Source: Geomonas azotofigens (GTDB lineage Bacteria > Desulfobacterota > Desulfuromonadia > Geobacterales > Geobacteraceae). From it: a stretch of DNA of 64,000 nucleotides. The DNA lies in the NCBI RefSeq assembly GCF_018919395.1, contig NZ_JAHLME010000003.1:372001-436000 (forward strand). The letters are read 5' to 3'. The notes beneath the pieces were generated by a model. That model was not told where the DNA came from and ran no database searches. It worked only from the letters and a program-made list of their open reading frames with translations. The position numbers and the translations under genes were made by a program. Positions within the stretch are counted from its first letter, which is position 1, and every line of letters starts with the position of its first letter. Positions 56,974 through 64,000 of the stretch are shown in pieces.

Positions 56974-58341
56974 ATGCAAAACGTAAAAGTAACCAAGGCA
57001 CGGGACAGCTTTACCACGGGTTTAGGAGTCATCGCCGCAACGCTCGGTTCGGCGGTGGGATTGGGCAACATCTGGAAGTTCCCCGCGCTGACCGGCCTGA
57101 ACGGCGGGGCCGCCTTCATCATCGTCTACCTGCTCTCGACCCTGATGGCGGGCCTCGTGGTCATGGTCGCCGAACTCATGCTGGGGCGCCGCTCCAAGTC
57201 GGACGCGCTCACCACCTTCAAGGTGCTGCACCCGAAAAATCCCGCCTGGGCCCTTATCGGTGCGGCGGGCGTACTCTCGGCCTTCCTGATCCTCGCCTTC
57301 TACACCGAGGTGGCGGGCTGGGTCTTCGCCTACATCTTCAAGGCGGCCTCCGGCAGCATCCTCTCCGCCGACCCCAAGGTCACCTCGGCCGGCTTCGAAA
57401 AGCTGATCACTGACCCGGTGCAGTCCGTATTCTGGCAATGCCTGGTGCTGGTGTTCGTCGGCGCCATCATCATCGCCGGCGTCTCCAAGGGGATCGAGAA
57501 GACCACCAAACGCCTCATGCCGGTACTGTTCCTGATCCTGGTCATGATCGGTGTCCGTAGCCTGATGCTCCCCGGCGCCGCGGCCGGCCTCGAATTCCTG
57601 TTCCGCCCCGACTTCTCCAAGGTGACCGGCGGCGTCGTCCTCACCGCCATGGGGCTCGCCTTCTTCAAGCTTTCCGTCGGCATGGGCACCATGATCACCT
57701 ACGGAAGCTACTTCCGCGATGACCAGAACATCCCGATGACCGCGCTGCGCGTCATGCTGGCCGACCTCACGGTTTCCATCCTGGCCGGCGTCGCGATCTT
57801 CCCGGCCGTCTTCACCTACGGCTTCAAGCCGGAAGCGGGGCCCTCGCTGCTCTTCATCACCATTCCCGCGGTGTTTTCGCAGATGCCGTTCGGCAACGTG
57901 TTCGTGGTGCTCTTCTTCGTGCTCGGCGCCATCGCCGCGACCGGCGCCATGCTTTCCATTCTCGAAGTCCCGGTTGCCTACCTGCACCAGCGCTTCGGCG
58001 TGTCCCGCTTCAACTCGACCGTGCTGACCGTGGCCCTGCTGGCAGTGATCGGCTCCACCGCCGCGCTCTCCAACAGCCTGCTGGCCAACTTCAAGCTCTT
58101 CGGTATGACCATGTTCGACCTCTACGACTTCCTGACCTCGAACTTCCTGATGCCGGTCGGCGGCCTGTTTATCTGCCTCTTTGTCGGCTGGGTGTGGGGG
58201 GATGAGAAGGTGAGGGCGGCTCTTTCCAACGACGGGCAGTTGAAAAACGGCGCCATCATCAGTATCTTCTTGTTCCTTGTGAAGTACGTTGCGCCCATCA
58301 CCATCACCGTTATCCTGCTGCGCGGGCTCAAGATTATCTAG
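56974..58341 (+). CDS. Neurotransmitter:sodium symporter-family transporter
   Basis: 455 aa, eleven or twelve spans with the LeuT-type fold. The first span carries LGSAVGLGNIWKFP, the Na+/substrate site signature of bacterial SNF transporters. It probably takes up an amino acid with Na+. AAGGAC lies close upstream of the ATG at 56974. Monocistronic. Confidence 0.9.
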   Translation: MQNVKVTKARDSFTTGLGVIAATLGSAVGLGNIWKFPALTGLNGGAAFIIVYLLSTLMAGLVVMVAELMLGRRSKSDALTTFKVLHPKNPAWALIGAAGVLSAFLILAFYTEVAGWVFAYIFKAASGSILSADPKVTSAGFEKLITDPVQSVFWQCLVLVFVGAIIIAGVSKGIEKTTKRLMPVLFLILVMIGVRSLMLPGAAAGLEFLFRPDFSKVTGGVVLTAMGLAFFKLSVGMGTMITYGSYFRDDQNIPMTALRVMLADLTVSILAGVAIFPAVFTYGFKPEAGPSLLFITIPAVFSQMPFGNVFVVLFFVLGAIAATGAMLSILEVPVAYLHQRFGVSRFNSTVLTVALLAVIGSTAALSNSLLANFKLFGMTMFDLYDFLTSNFLMPVGGLFICLFVGWVWGDEKVRAALSNDGQLKNGAIISIFLFLVKYVAPITITVILLRGLKII

Positions 58342-58355
58342 TCACCGAAAAATAA

Positions 58356-58493
58356 AAGCTCCCTCCCCCGGAGGGGGAGGGCTGGGGAGGGGGAAGGGGA
58401 CGTCGTTAGCGTCAGGCTTTCCCCCCACCCGACCTCCCCCCTCCGGGGGGAGGAAAAATGGACCTGCTCCCCCTCCTAGGGAGGAGACGTGGA
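58356..58493. repeat. GC-rich REP-like repeats between symporter and rarD genes
   Basis: CTCCCCCGGAGGGGGAGGG-type palindrome near 58365, CCTCCCCCCTCCGGGGGGAG near 58434 and a third CCCCCTCCTAGGGAGGAG near 58470. Same type as the pair at 24494; they can fold and may terminate transcription. Confidence 0.65.
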
Positions 58494-58519
58494 CCCGTTA
58501 GTATAAGGATATCTGCCAC

Positions 58520-59431
58520 ATGAGCAACTCTTCCGAACATACCGAGCTCACCGCTGCGCAAAAAAGCCGCCAGGGCGTCATCTACGGCCTGGCGGCTTAC
58601 CTTTGCTGGGGCTTCTTCCCCGTATACTTCAAGAGCGTCAAGGTCGTCCCGCCCCTGGAGATGGTCTCGCACCGGATCGTCTGGTCGCTCGCGTTCCTAG
58701 TGCTGCTCATCACCTGGAAAGGGGGGTGGCCCGCCACGATCGAGGTGTTGAAGCGCCCGAAGTCGCTGGCTGTCCTCTTTGCCACCACCATCCTCATCGC
58801 CACCAACTGGCTGGTCTTCATCTACGCCATCAGCGTGGGCGAAGTGCTGCAGTCGAGCCTGGGCTACTTCATCAATCCGCTGGTTAACGTGCTGCTCGGC
58901 TTTCTGTTTCTGCGCGAGCGGCTGGAGCGCCCGCAGTGGATCAGTCTCGCCCTTGCCTTCACCGGCGTCCTCTATCTTGCCATCCAGTACGGCAGCATGC
59001 CGTGGATCTCGCTGATCCTGGCGCTCTCCTTCGGGCTCTACGGGCTGATCCGCAAGGTGCTGCACGTCGAGCCGTTGGTCGGTCTTACCGTCGAAACCCT
59101 GCTCCTCATGCCCTTCGCGCTCTTCTACCTGGTGCAGTTGAACCACAAGGGGACCGGCATCTTCCTCACCCACGGTGTCGCGTTGGACGTGCTGATCCCG
59201 ATGTCCGGCGTGGTGACCGCCATCCCCTTGCTGCTCTTTGCCGCCGCCGGGAAGAAGCTGCGCCTGGCCACCATCGGCTTTCTGCAGTACATCACCCCCA
59301 CCATGCACTTCCTGCTCGCCATCACCCTCTTTGGCGAGACCTTCACCCACACTCACTTGATCAGTTTCCTGTTCATCTGGGCCGGCCTCGTTCTCTACTC
59401 CATCCACGCCTACCGCACTGTCAGAGGGTAG
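58520..59431 (+). CDS. rarD: RarD-type EamA transporter
   Basis: 303 aa, ten spans. YGLAAYLCWGFFPVYFK, VSHRIVWSLAF and SLGYFINPLVNVLLGF are RarD signatures. Transport substrate unknown (chloramphenicol resistance was the original assay). Third EamA protein in the window. Confidence 0.88.
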   Translation: MSNSSEHTELTAAQKSRQGVIYGLAAYLCWGFFPVYFKSVKVVPPLEMVSHRIVWSLAFLVLLITWKGGWPATIEVLKRPKSLAVLFATTILIATNWLVFIYAISVGEVLQSSLGYFINPLVNVLLGFLFLRERLERPQWISLALAFTGVLYLAIQYGSMPWISLILALSFGLYGLIRKVLHVEPLVGLTVETLLLMPFALFYLVQLNHKGTGIFLTHGVALDVLIPMSGVVTAIPLLLFAAAGKKLRLATIGFLQYITPTMHFLLAITLFGETFTHTHLISFLFIWAGLVLYSIHAYRTVRG

Positions 59432-59443
59432 TTCGGAACTGGT

Positions 59444-59719
59444 TTAGTAGACAGTGTCGTGGTCGCCGATGTTCACCGGGGTGATTTGTTCATCGACTAC
59501 CAAAAACTCCATGGTAATTCGGTACGACAGCGTGATTGATATGGAATGAAGGCCGCTCAGCCGCCCCGTTAGTCGGTGCAGCCTGAGCGAGGGGTGGAAA
59601 GGGTTTGCCTGCAGTAGCTTGAGAGTCTTTAGGTATGCCGGTTCCAACTCAGGGTGAAGTTTCAGAAAACGTCTTGCTCGCTTCTCGTACTGCTTGGTGA
59701 AGACCAGGCGGTACTTCAT
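59444..59719 (-). CDS. RelE/YafQ-like toxin
   Basis: 91 aa, RelE/ParE-superfamily mRNA interferase-like toxin. Basic N-terminus (KYRLVFTKQYEKRARRFLK), ends in INIGDHDTVY, the GxHxxxY-type tail of YoeB/YafQ relatives. Overlaps the antitoxin gene by 4 bp (ATGA). Activity predicted only. Confidence 0.82.
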   Translation of the reverse strand: MKYRLVFTKQYEKRARRFLKLHPELEPAYLKTLKLLQANPFHPSLRLHRLTGRLSGLHSISITLSYRITMEFLVVDEQITPVNIGDHDTVY

Positions 59720-59979
59720 GCTTCATCACCTGCTTTTATTCTCTTCAAATGTTCTTCAGGGGTTGATACCACATACCGACCTGCTGCGATGTCATCGTTG
59801 CTTTGAGCCAGCGCTGCTTCTAATTCACATTCGCGCAGGTAATGAAAATGCTCAATAGGCATGACCACATAACGGGTCTTACCGCGAACCGAGATGATGG
59901 CTTCCGAATCCTGACTCAATGCTGCCTCTATCGCAGCAACACCGCGGGTCTTAAGCTCGTTTGCGCTTATCGATGACAT
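59716..59979 (-). CDS. Phd/YefM-like antitoxin
   Basis: 87 aa. The N-terminal dimerisation and DNA-binding fold (ISANELKTRGVAAIEAAL, IISVRGKTRYVVMP) is typical of Phd/YefM antitoxins. The acidic C-terminal region would wrap the toxin. Placed upstream of the toxin with GAGGTG before the ATG. The complex usually represses its own promoter, here expected in 59980-60090. Confidence 0.8.
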   Translation of the reverse strand: MSSISANELKTRGVAAIEAALSQDSEAIISVRGKTRYVVMPIEHFHYLRECELEAALAQSNDDIAAGRYVVSTPEEHLKRIKAGDEA

Positions 59980-60097
59980 CCTGCTTCACCTCTTTCTTAT
60001 AGTGTCCTTTATGGTTCTCTCTAGAGTACGGTTAAAAGTATCATGTCCCGTTTGATGCGTCAATTTCTCTTGCGGTCCTTGCCTGCCGTATTCCCCG

Positions 60098-60125
60098 TTG
60101 CATATTGCATGCGTTTATGCATAAT
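60098..60125 (+). promoter_or_regulatory. Probable promoter of the sigma-54 activator gene
   Basis: TTGCAT (60098-60103), 16-bp spacer, CATAAT (60120-60125). The promoter overlaps TGCATATTGC (60099-60108), a 10-mer also present upstream of putA, so autoregulation by the activator is possible. Confidence 0.5.
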
Positions 60126-60157
60126 GGTCGCCGGCGCTATTTCTGCCGGAGGTTTTT

Positions 60158-61603
60158 ATGACTGAAGCAGTACCCGGAACTATTGCAGCACTTGATCTGG
60201 AAGAGATGGCGCGGCAGATGCGAGCGTTTCAGGATCTGACGCGTGAGCTTGACGCCATCATCGATTCTTCCTCGGACGGGCTCTGGATTTGCGACGCTGA
60301 TGCAGTTGTTATCCGCATCAACCCGGCTTCCGAGCGGATCAATAACATCACCGCCGCCGAGGTTATTGGCAAGAACATGCACGAACTGCTGGACCAGGGC
60401 TTCATCGACCGCTCGGCGGCTCTGGAAGCTTTGACCACGGGCAAGGTGGTAAGCCAGTTGCAGAACCGGCAGGGGCGCAAGCTGATCTCGACCGGTACAC
60501 CGGTCCTCGACGCCAACGGCCACGTGATCCGGGTCGTGGTCAGCGAGCGGGACGTCACGGAGATCGACAACTTGCAGCGCGAGCTGGAGGAGCAGGAGGC
60601 GCTTCGGGACCAGTTCCGCAGCCACATGCTGGAGATGCAACAGGCCGACCTCGCCTCGCGCAGCGTCATCGCCCGCAGTCCGCTCATGGTCAACGCGCTG
60701 AAGCAGGCGCTCAAGGTGAGTGCGGTGAACTCGACCGTGCTTATCCTCGGCGAATCCGGCGTCGGCAAGGGGCTGATCGCGGAGTTGATCCACAAGAACT
60801 CCAGCCGCGCCGACAAACCGCTCATCGAAATCAACTGCGGCGCCATTCCCGAATCCCTCATAGAATCCGAGCTCTTCGGCTACGAGAAGGGGGCCTTCAC
60901 CGGCGCGCAGGCGAGCGGCAAGCCTGGTTATCTCGAACTTGCCGACGGCGGCATCCTGTTCCTGGACGAGATCGCGGAACTGCCCCAAGCCGCCCAGGTA
61001 AAGCTGCTCCGGTTCCTGGAAAATGGACGCGTGGTGCGGCTCGGGGGGACCAAGGCCCGGACGCTCGATGTCAGGATACTGGCGGCAACGCACCGGAATC
61101 TTGACCAGATGGTCAAGGACGGGACCTTCCGGCTCGACCTCTACTACCGATTGAACGTGATCCCGATCCATGTGCCGGCGCTCCGGGAGCGGCGCGACTG
61201 TATCCTGCCGCTGGTTCGCCATTACGTGGACCTGTTCGGCGCCCGCGACTCGATCCGCAAGCGTCTGACCCGCGCCGCCTCGGACGCGCTTTTGGCCTAC
61301 GATTACCCCGGTAATGTCAGGCAGTTGATGAACATCTGCGAGAGGCTCGTGGTCATGACGGAAACGGACCTTATCGACGTCAAGGATCTGCCTGCGGAAA
61401 TTGCCGCGGGCGGAGGGCAGGCCGCGGCGGCCGGCGGGGTCTGGCACGACGAGGTGACCCTGCAGGAAACGCTGGATAAGGTGGAAAGGGCGATCCTGGA
61501 AAAGGCGCTCGCCAAGCACGGCAACCAGGTGCGCATGGCGGAGGCGCTGGGGGTGAACCAGTCGACCATTGCCAGGAAGTTGAAGAAGCACGGGATCGCC
61601 TAG
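60158..61603 (+). CDS. PAS-containing sigma-54-dependent transcriptional activator
   Basis: 481 aa. N-terminal PAS domain (about 32-140), a coiled linker, AAA+ central domain with Walker A GESGVGKG (198-205), GAFTGA (245-250) and Walker B GGILFLDE (264-271), and a C-terminal Fis/TyrR-type helix-turn-helix (about 455-478; VRMAEALGVNQSTIARKLKK). The domain order resembles RocR/PrdR-like activators of arginine or proline use. The glycine after the Walker A lysine replaces the usual glutamate. It directly precedes putA, whose upstream region carries a sigma-54-type promoter. GGAGG precedes the ATG. Confidence 0.9.
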   Translation: MTEAVPGTIAALDLEEMARQMRAFQDLTRELDAIIDSSSDGLWICDADAVVIRINPASERINNITAAEVIGKNMHELLDQGFIDRSAALEALTTGKVVSQLQNRQGRKLISTGTPVLDANGHVIRVVVSERDVTEIDNLQRELEEQEALRDQFRSHMLEMQQADLASRSVIARSPLMVNALKQALKVSAVNSTVLILGESGVGKGLIAELIHKNSSRADKPLIEINCGAIPESLIESELFGYEKGAFTGAQASGKPGYLELADGGILFLDEIAELPQAAQVKLLRFLENGRVVRLGGTKARTLDVRILAATHRNLDQMVKDGTFRLDLYYRLNVIPIHVPALRERRDCILPLVRHYVDLFGARDSIRKRLTRAASDALLAYDYPGNVRQLMNICERLVVMTETDLIDVKDLPAEIAAGGGQAAAAGGVWHDEVTLQETLDKVERAILEKALAKHGNQVRMAEALGVNQSTIARKLKKHGIA

Positions 61604-61639
61604 GCCGACTGGGCAACCTTTGCTACGGTGTCACGATCC

Positions 61640-61745
61640 TGTAGGGGCGAATAATTATTCGCCCAGCGCCGATGCCCCCACGATTGCCCGTGCCACCGAC
61701 GGCGCCGGTGCGGTACGGGGGGGCGAATGATTATTCGCCCCTACA
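61640..61745. mobile_element. MITE-like paired repeat (106 bp), copy C
   Basis: Left arm TGTAGGGGCGAATAATTATT/CGCCC (61640-61664) and inverse arm GGGCGAATGATTATTCGCCC/CTACA (61721-61745). Same length as copy B with a different interior. Lies between the activator gene and putA control region. Confidence 0.72.
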
Positions 61746-61775
61746 GTGGACCTGGAATACGGTGGTATGCAATGC

Positions 61776-61785
61776 TGCATATTGC
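61776..61785 (+). promoter_or_regulatory. Candidate activator-binding site upstream of putA
   Basis: TGCATATTGC, within GCAATGCTGCATATTGC, whose GCAAT and ATTGC ends are inverted. The same 10-mer overlaps the activator's own promoter at 60099. The distance of about 215 bp to the sigma-54 promoter suits an enhancer. Confidence 0.45.
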
Positions 61786-61882
61786 GCTCCGGCCATTCTG
61801 ACTTTGCTGCCGCTTTAAGATGTAGTTTGCCATGTATCGATCTATAAAATCCCTCCCTCATTCATTACCATTCTCCCCAGAA

Positions 61883-62065
61883 ATGCTATAATACTTCCGG
61901 CTGTTTAGCCGGATGAAGCGCCTTCCCTTACGGCTGTTCCTTCCTGCCGACCGCCTCCACGTCTCCACTAGGATCGAAATCGTATACCGGCTGGCACAGC
62001 TTGTGCTCTTGCTTTACACGTTTATGATTTCCTCTTGGAACAACCTGTAATAAAGGAGCCTTTGG
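61883..62065 (+). other. putA leader region
   Basis: Contains a possible TATAAT near 61889 with only a weak -35, then a small GCCGG/CCGGC-type hairpin near 61900, the sigma-54 site at 61992 and an AAAGGAG ribosome binding site at 62052. No small gene is supported. Confidence 0.4.
61992..62007 (+). promoter_or_regulatory. Probable sigma-54 promoter of putA
   Basis: TGGCACAGCTTGTGCT: GG at 61993-61994 and GC at 62005-62006 are separated by exactly 10 nt, as required. The -24 element is perfect TGGCAC; the -12 is GTGC in place of TTGC. Predicted start near 62018. Confidence 0.65.
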
Positions 62066-64000
62066 ATGAACAACACCGAACTGAACAACAAAGTCATTGC
62101 ACGGGGCAAGGAGTTCTTCTCCACCATCTCCGGCGAAAAGCCGTCTCTCTTCAACAAGGGCGCCTGGATGGGCAAGGTGATGGACTGGAGCATGCAGAAC
62201 GAAACCTTCAAGATCCAGATGTTCCGCTTTGTCGACGTCTTCCCGTCCCTCACCACCGGCAAGCTCCTCACCGACCACATCCGCGAGTACTTCGGCGAAG
62301 AGAAGGATATGCCGCCGGTCCTCTCTACCGGCGCCAAGGTGGCCGGTATGCTCGGCTCCTTCGGCGGGGCGATGCTGAACAAGTTCCTCACCACCAACAT
62401 CCAGGAGATGGCGCGCCAGTTCATCGTGGGCGAGAACACCAAGGAAGCCATCAAGAACATGGAGCGCCTGAGAAAGGACGGCTTCGCGTTCGTCGTGGAC
62501 GTGCTTGGCGAGGCGACGCTTTCCGAGAAGGAAGCGGACATCTACATGAACACCTACCTTGAGCTCCTCGATTCGCTCAAAAAGGAGTACAAGGACTGGA
62601 AACCGCTGCCGGGCAAGGGGGGCGACGCCAACCTCGACTGGGGGCACGCGCCGAAGGTCAACGTGGCCGTGAAGCCGACCGCGCTCTTCTGTCTCGCCAA
62701 CCCGCAGGACTTCGAAGGCTCCGTGGTCGCCATCCTGAACCGCGTCAGGAAGATCGCCCAGAAGGTCATGGAACTGAACGGCTTCCTCTGCATCGACATG
62801 GAGTCCTACCGCCACAAGGACATTATCATCGAGGTGTACAAGCGGCTTAAGCTGGAGTTCCCCAACTACGACCAGTTCGGCATCGTGCTCCAGGCGTACC
62901 TGGTGGACACCGACAAGGACCTGCCGGAACTGCTCGCCTGGGCCCGCCAGAAGAACGTGAAGATCTCCATCCGCCTGGTGAAGGGCGCCTACTGGGACAT
63001 GGAAACCGTCAAGGCAAAGCAGAACGACTGGGCCATCCCGGTCTGGACCATCAAGGCCGAGTCCGACGCCGCCTACGAGCGCCAGGCGAGGATGATCCTC
63101 GAGAGCTCCGACATCTGCCACTTCGCCTGCGCTTCCCACAACATCCGGACCATCTCCGCGGTCATGGAGATGGCCAAGGAGCTGAACGTTCCCGACGAGC
63201 GTTACGAGTTCCAGGTGCTCTACGGCATGGCCGAGCCGGTCAGAAGGGGCATCCTGAAGGTCGCCGGCCGCATCCGCCTCTACTGCCCGTACGGCGACAT
63301 GGTGCCTGGCATGGGCTACCTGGTCCGCCGCCTGCTGGAGAATACCGCCAACGAATCCTTCCTGCGCCAGAGCTTCGCCGAGGACGCGCAGATCGAGCGC
63401 CTGCTCGAGGACCCGGAGATCACCGCCCAGCGCGAACGCGCCGCACGCGCCGCCACGAAGAAGGCGGAAGCCAAGGGCCCCGGAGGCCTGAAGCCGTTCT
63501 ACAACGAGGCCATGGTCGACTTCACCCGCGCCGACCACCGCTCCGCGTTCCCGAAAGAAATCGCCGAAGTGAGAAAGCAGCTCGGCAAGACCTACCCGCT
63601 CTTCATCAACGGCAAGGAAGTGAAGACCGCCGACACCATCCCGTCGGTGAACCCGAACAAGCCGTCCGAGACCATCGGCGTCATCTGCCAGGCCGGCACC
63701 AAGGAAGTGGGCGACGCCATCCAGGCCGCCAAGAAGGCATTCCCGGCATGGCGCGACACCGACCCGAAGGACCGCGCCCAGTACCTGATCAAGGCAGCCG
63801 CCGTTGCGCGCCGCCGCATCTTCGAGCTTTCCGCCTGGCAGGTACTCGAAATCGGCAAGCAGTGGGACCAGGCCTACGCCGACGTCTGCGAGGCGATCGA
63901 CTTCCTCGAGTACTACGCCCGCGAGATGATCACCCTGGGCACCCCCAAGCGCGTGGGCAACGCGCCGGGCGAGCTGAACCACTACTTCTACGAGCCCAAA
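62066..64000 (+). CDS. putA: Proline dehydrogenase / glutamate-semialdehyde dehydrogenase (PutA-type), 3' truncated by window
   Basis: 645 codons visible and open to the window end. Bifunctional oxidation of proline to glutamate. The N-terminal part to about residue 440 is a proline-dehydrogenase barrel (FLCIDMESYRHKD, ISIRLVKGAYWDMETVKAK, YCPYGDMVPGMGYLVRRLLE). From about 510 an aldehyde-dehydrogenase domain begins (YPLFINGKEVKTADTIPSVN). No N-terminal DNA-binding domain is present, so regulation is by the adjacent activator. AAAGGAG precedes the ATG at 62066. With the LOR/SDH and arginase genes it would complete arginine to glutamate. Confidence 0.92.
   Translation, partial: MNNTELNNKVIARGKEFFSTISGEKPSLFNKGAWMGKVMDWSMQNETFKIQMFRFVDVFPSLTTGKLLTDHIREYFGEEKDMPPVLSTGAKVAGMLGSFGGAMLNKFLTTNIQEMARQFIVGENTKEAIKNMERLRKDGFAFVVDVLGEATLSEKEADIYMNTYLELLDSLKKEYKDWKPLPGKGGDANLDWGHAPKVNVAVKPTALFCLANPQDFEGSVVAILNRVRKIAQKVMELNGFLCIDMESYRHKDIIIEVYKRLKLEFPNYDQFGIVLQAYLVDTDKDLPELLAWARQKNVKISIRLVKGAYWDMETVKAKQNDWAIPVWTIKAESDAAYERQARMILESSDICHFACASHNIRTISAVMEMAKELNVPDERYEFQVLYGMAEPVRRGILKVAGRIRLYCPYGDMVPGMGYLVRRLLENTANESFLRQSFAEDAQIERLLEDPEITAQRERAARAATKKAEAKGPGGLKPFYNEAMVDFTRADHRSAFPKEIAEVRKQLGKTYPLFINGKEVKTADTIPSVNPNKPSETIGVICQAGTKEVGDAIQAAKKAFPAWRDTDPKDRAQYLIKAAAVARRRIFELSAWQVLEIGKQWDQAYADVCEAIDFLEYYAREMITLGTPKRVGNAPGELNHYFYEPK

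Overview
The window is a GC-rich stretch of a Gram-negative chromosome. It is dense with house-keeping and amino-acid genes. Gene content points to Desulfuromonadota, most likely the Geobacteraceae (Geobacter, Citrifermentans or Geomonas type). The pointers are a hemerythrin, CxxC-containing DUF1858 miniproteins, a PyrR-controlled pyrimidine cluster, an archaeal-type phosphoglycerate mutase, a malic enzyme with a phosphotransacetylase-like tail, and very abundant short intergenic repeats. No rRNA or tRNA gene was seen, so the placement is inference.

Layout. 0-9 kb: xerD, apgM, a class I/II aminotransferase, then lepA-lepB and a chemotaxis receptor on the minus strand. 9-11 kb: a LOR/SDH-family ornithine cyclodeaminase-like gene followed by arginase, a likely arginine-to-proline route. 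11-17 kb, minus strand: small exported proteins, beta carbonic anhydrase, malic enzyme, a XRE-cupin regulator, a DUF1858 protein, coaD and rsmD. 17.6-19.7 kb: dgt, hemerythrin and yhbY. 19.9-29.2 kb: the pyrimidine/carbamoyl-phosphate cluster pyrR-pyrB-pyrC-carA-(radical SAM)-carB, preceded by what looks like a PyrR attenuator leader. 29.3-34 kb: greA, DUF1858, recG with an unusual N-terminal extension, and a FetA/FetB-like pair. 34.0-34.4 kb: an array of 21-bp, partly palindromic repeats. 34.4-42 kb: threonine aldolase, an EamA transporter, a polar amino acid ABC transporter, a porin and a LivK lipoprotein. 42.2-44.2 kb: a yybP-ykoY-type (Mn2+) riboswitch ahead of htpX and terC. 44.2-51.3 kb: a Cys/His-rich exported miniprotein, a czcCBA-like RND metal efflux operon and an outer-membrane protein. 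51.9-56.1 kb: livHMGF and an EamA transporter. 56.2-60 kb: a YbaK-type deacylase, a neurotransmitter-symporter-family transporter, RarD and a type II toxin-antitoxin pair. 60.1-64 kb: a PAS/sigma-54 activator followed by a sigma-54-type promoter and putA, which runs off the window.

Together the genes emphasise amino-acid uptake and catabolism (arginine, ornithine, proline, branched-chain and polar amino acids, threonine), pyrimidine synthesis and metal homeostasis. The most notable non-coding content is (1) the 21-bp array at 34.0-34.4 kb; (2) a dispersed palindromic repeat with a GGGGCGAATAAT core that occurs singly, in about 106-bp paired MITE-like units and as an 83-bp tandem array, and that supplies stop codons to three genes; (3) two leader-RNA regulators, PyrR and Mn2+. 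Starts were re-chosen from ribosome binding sites where the longest open frame was implausible.
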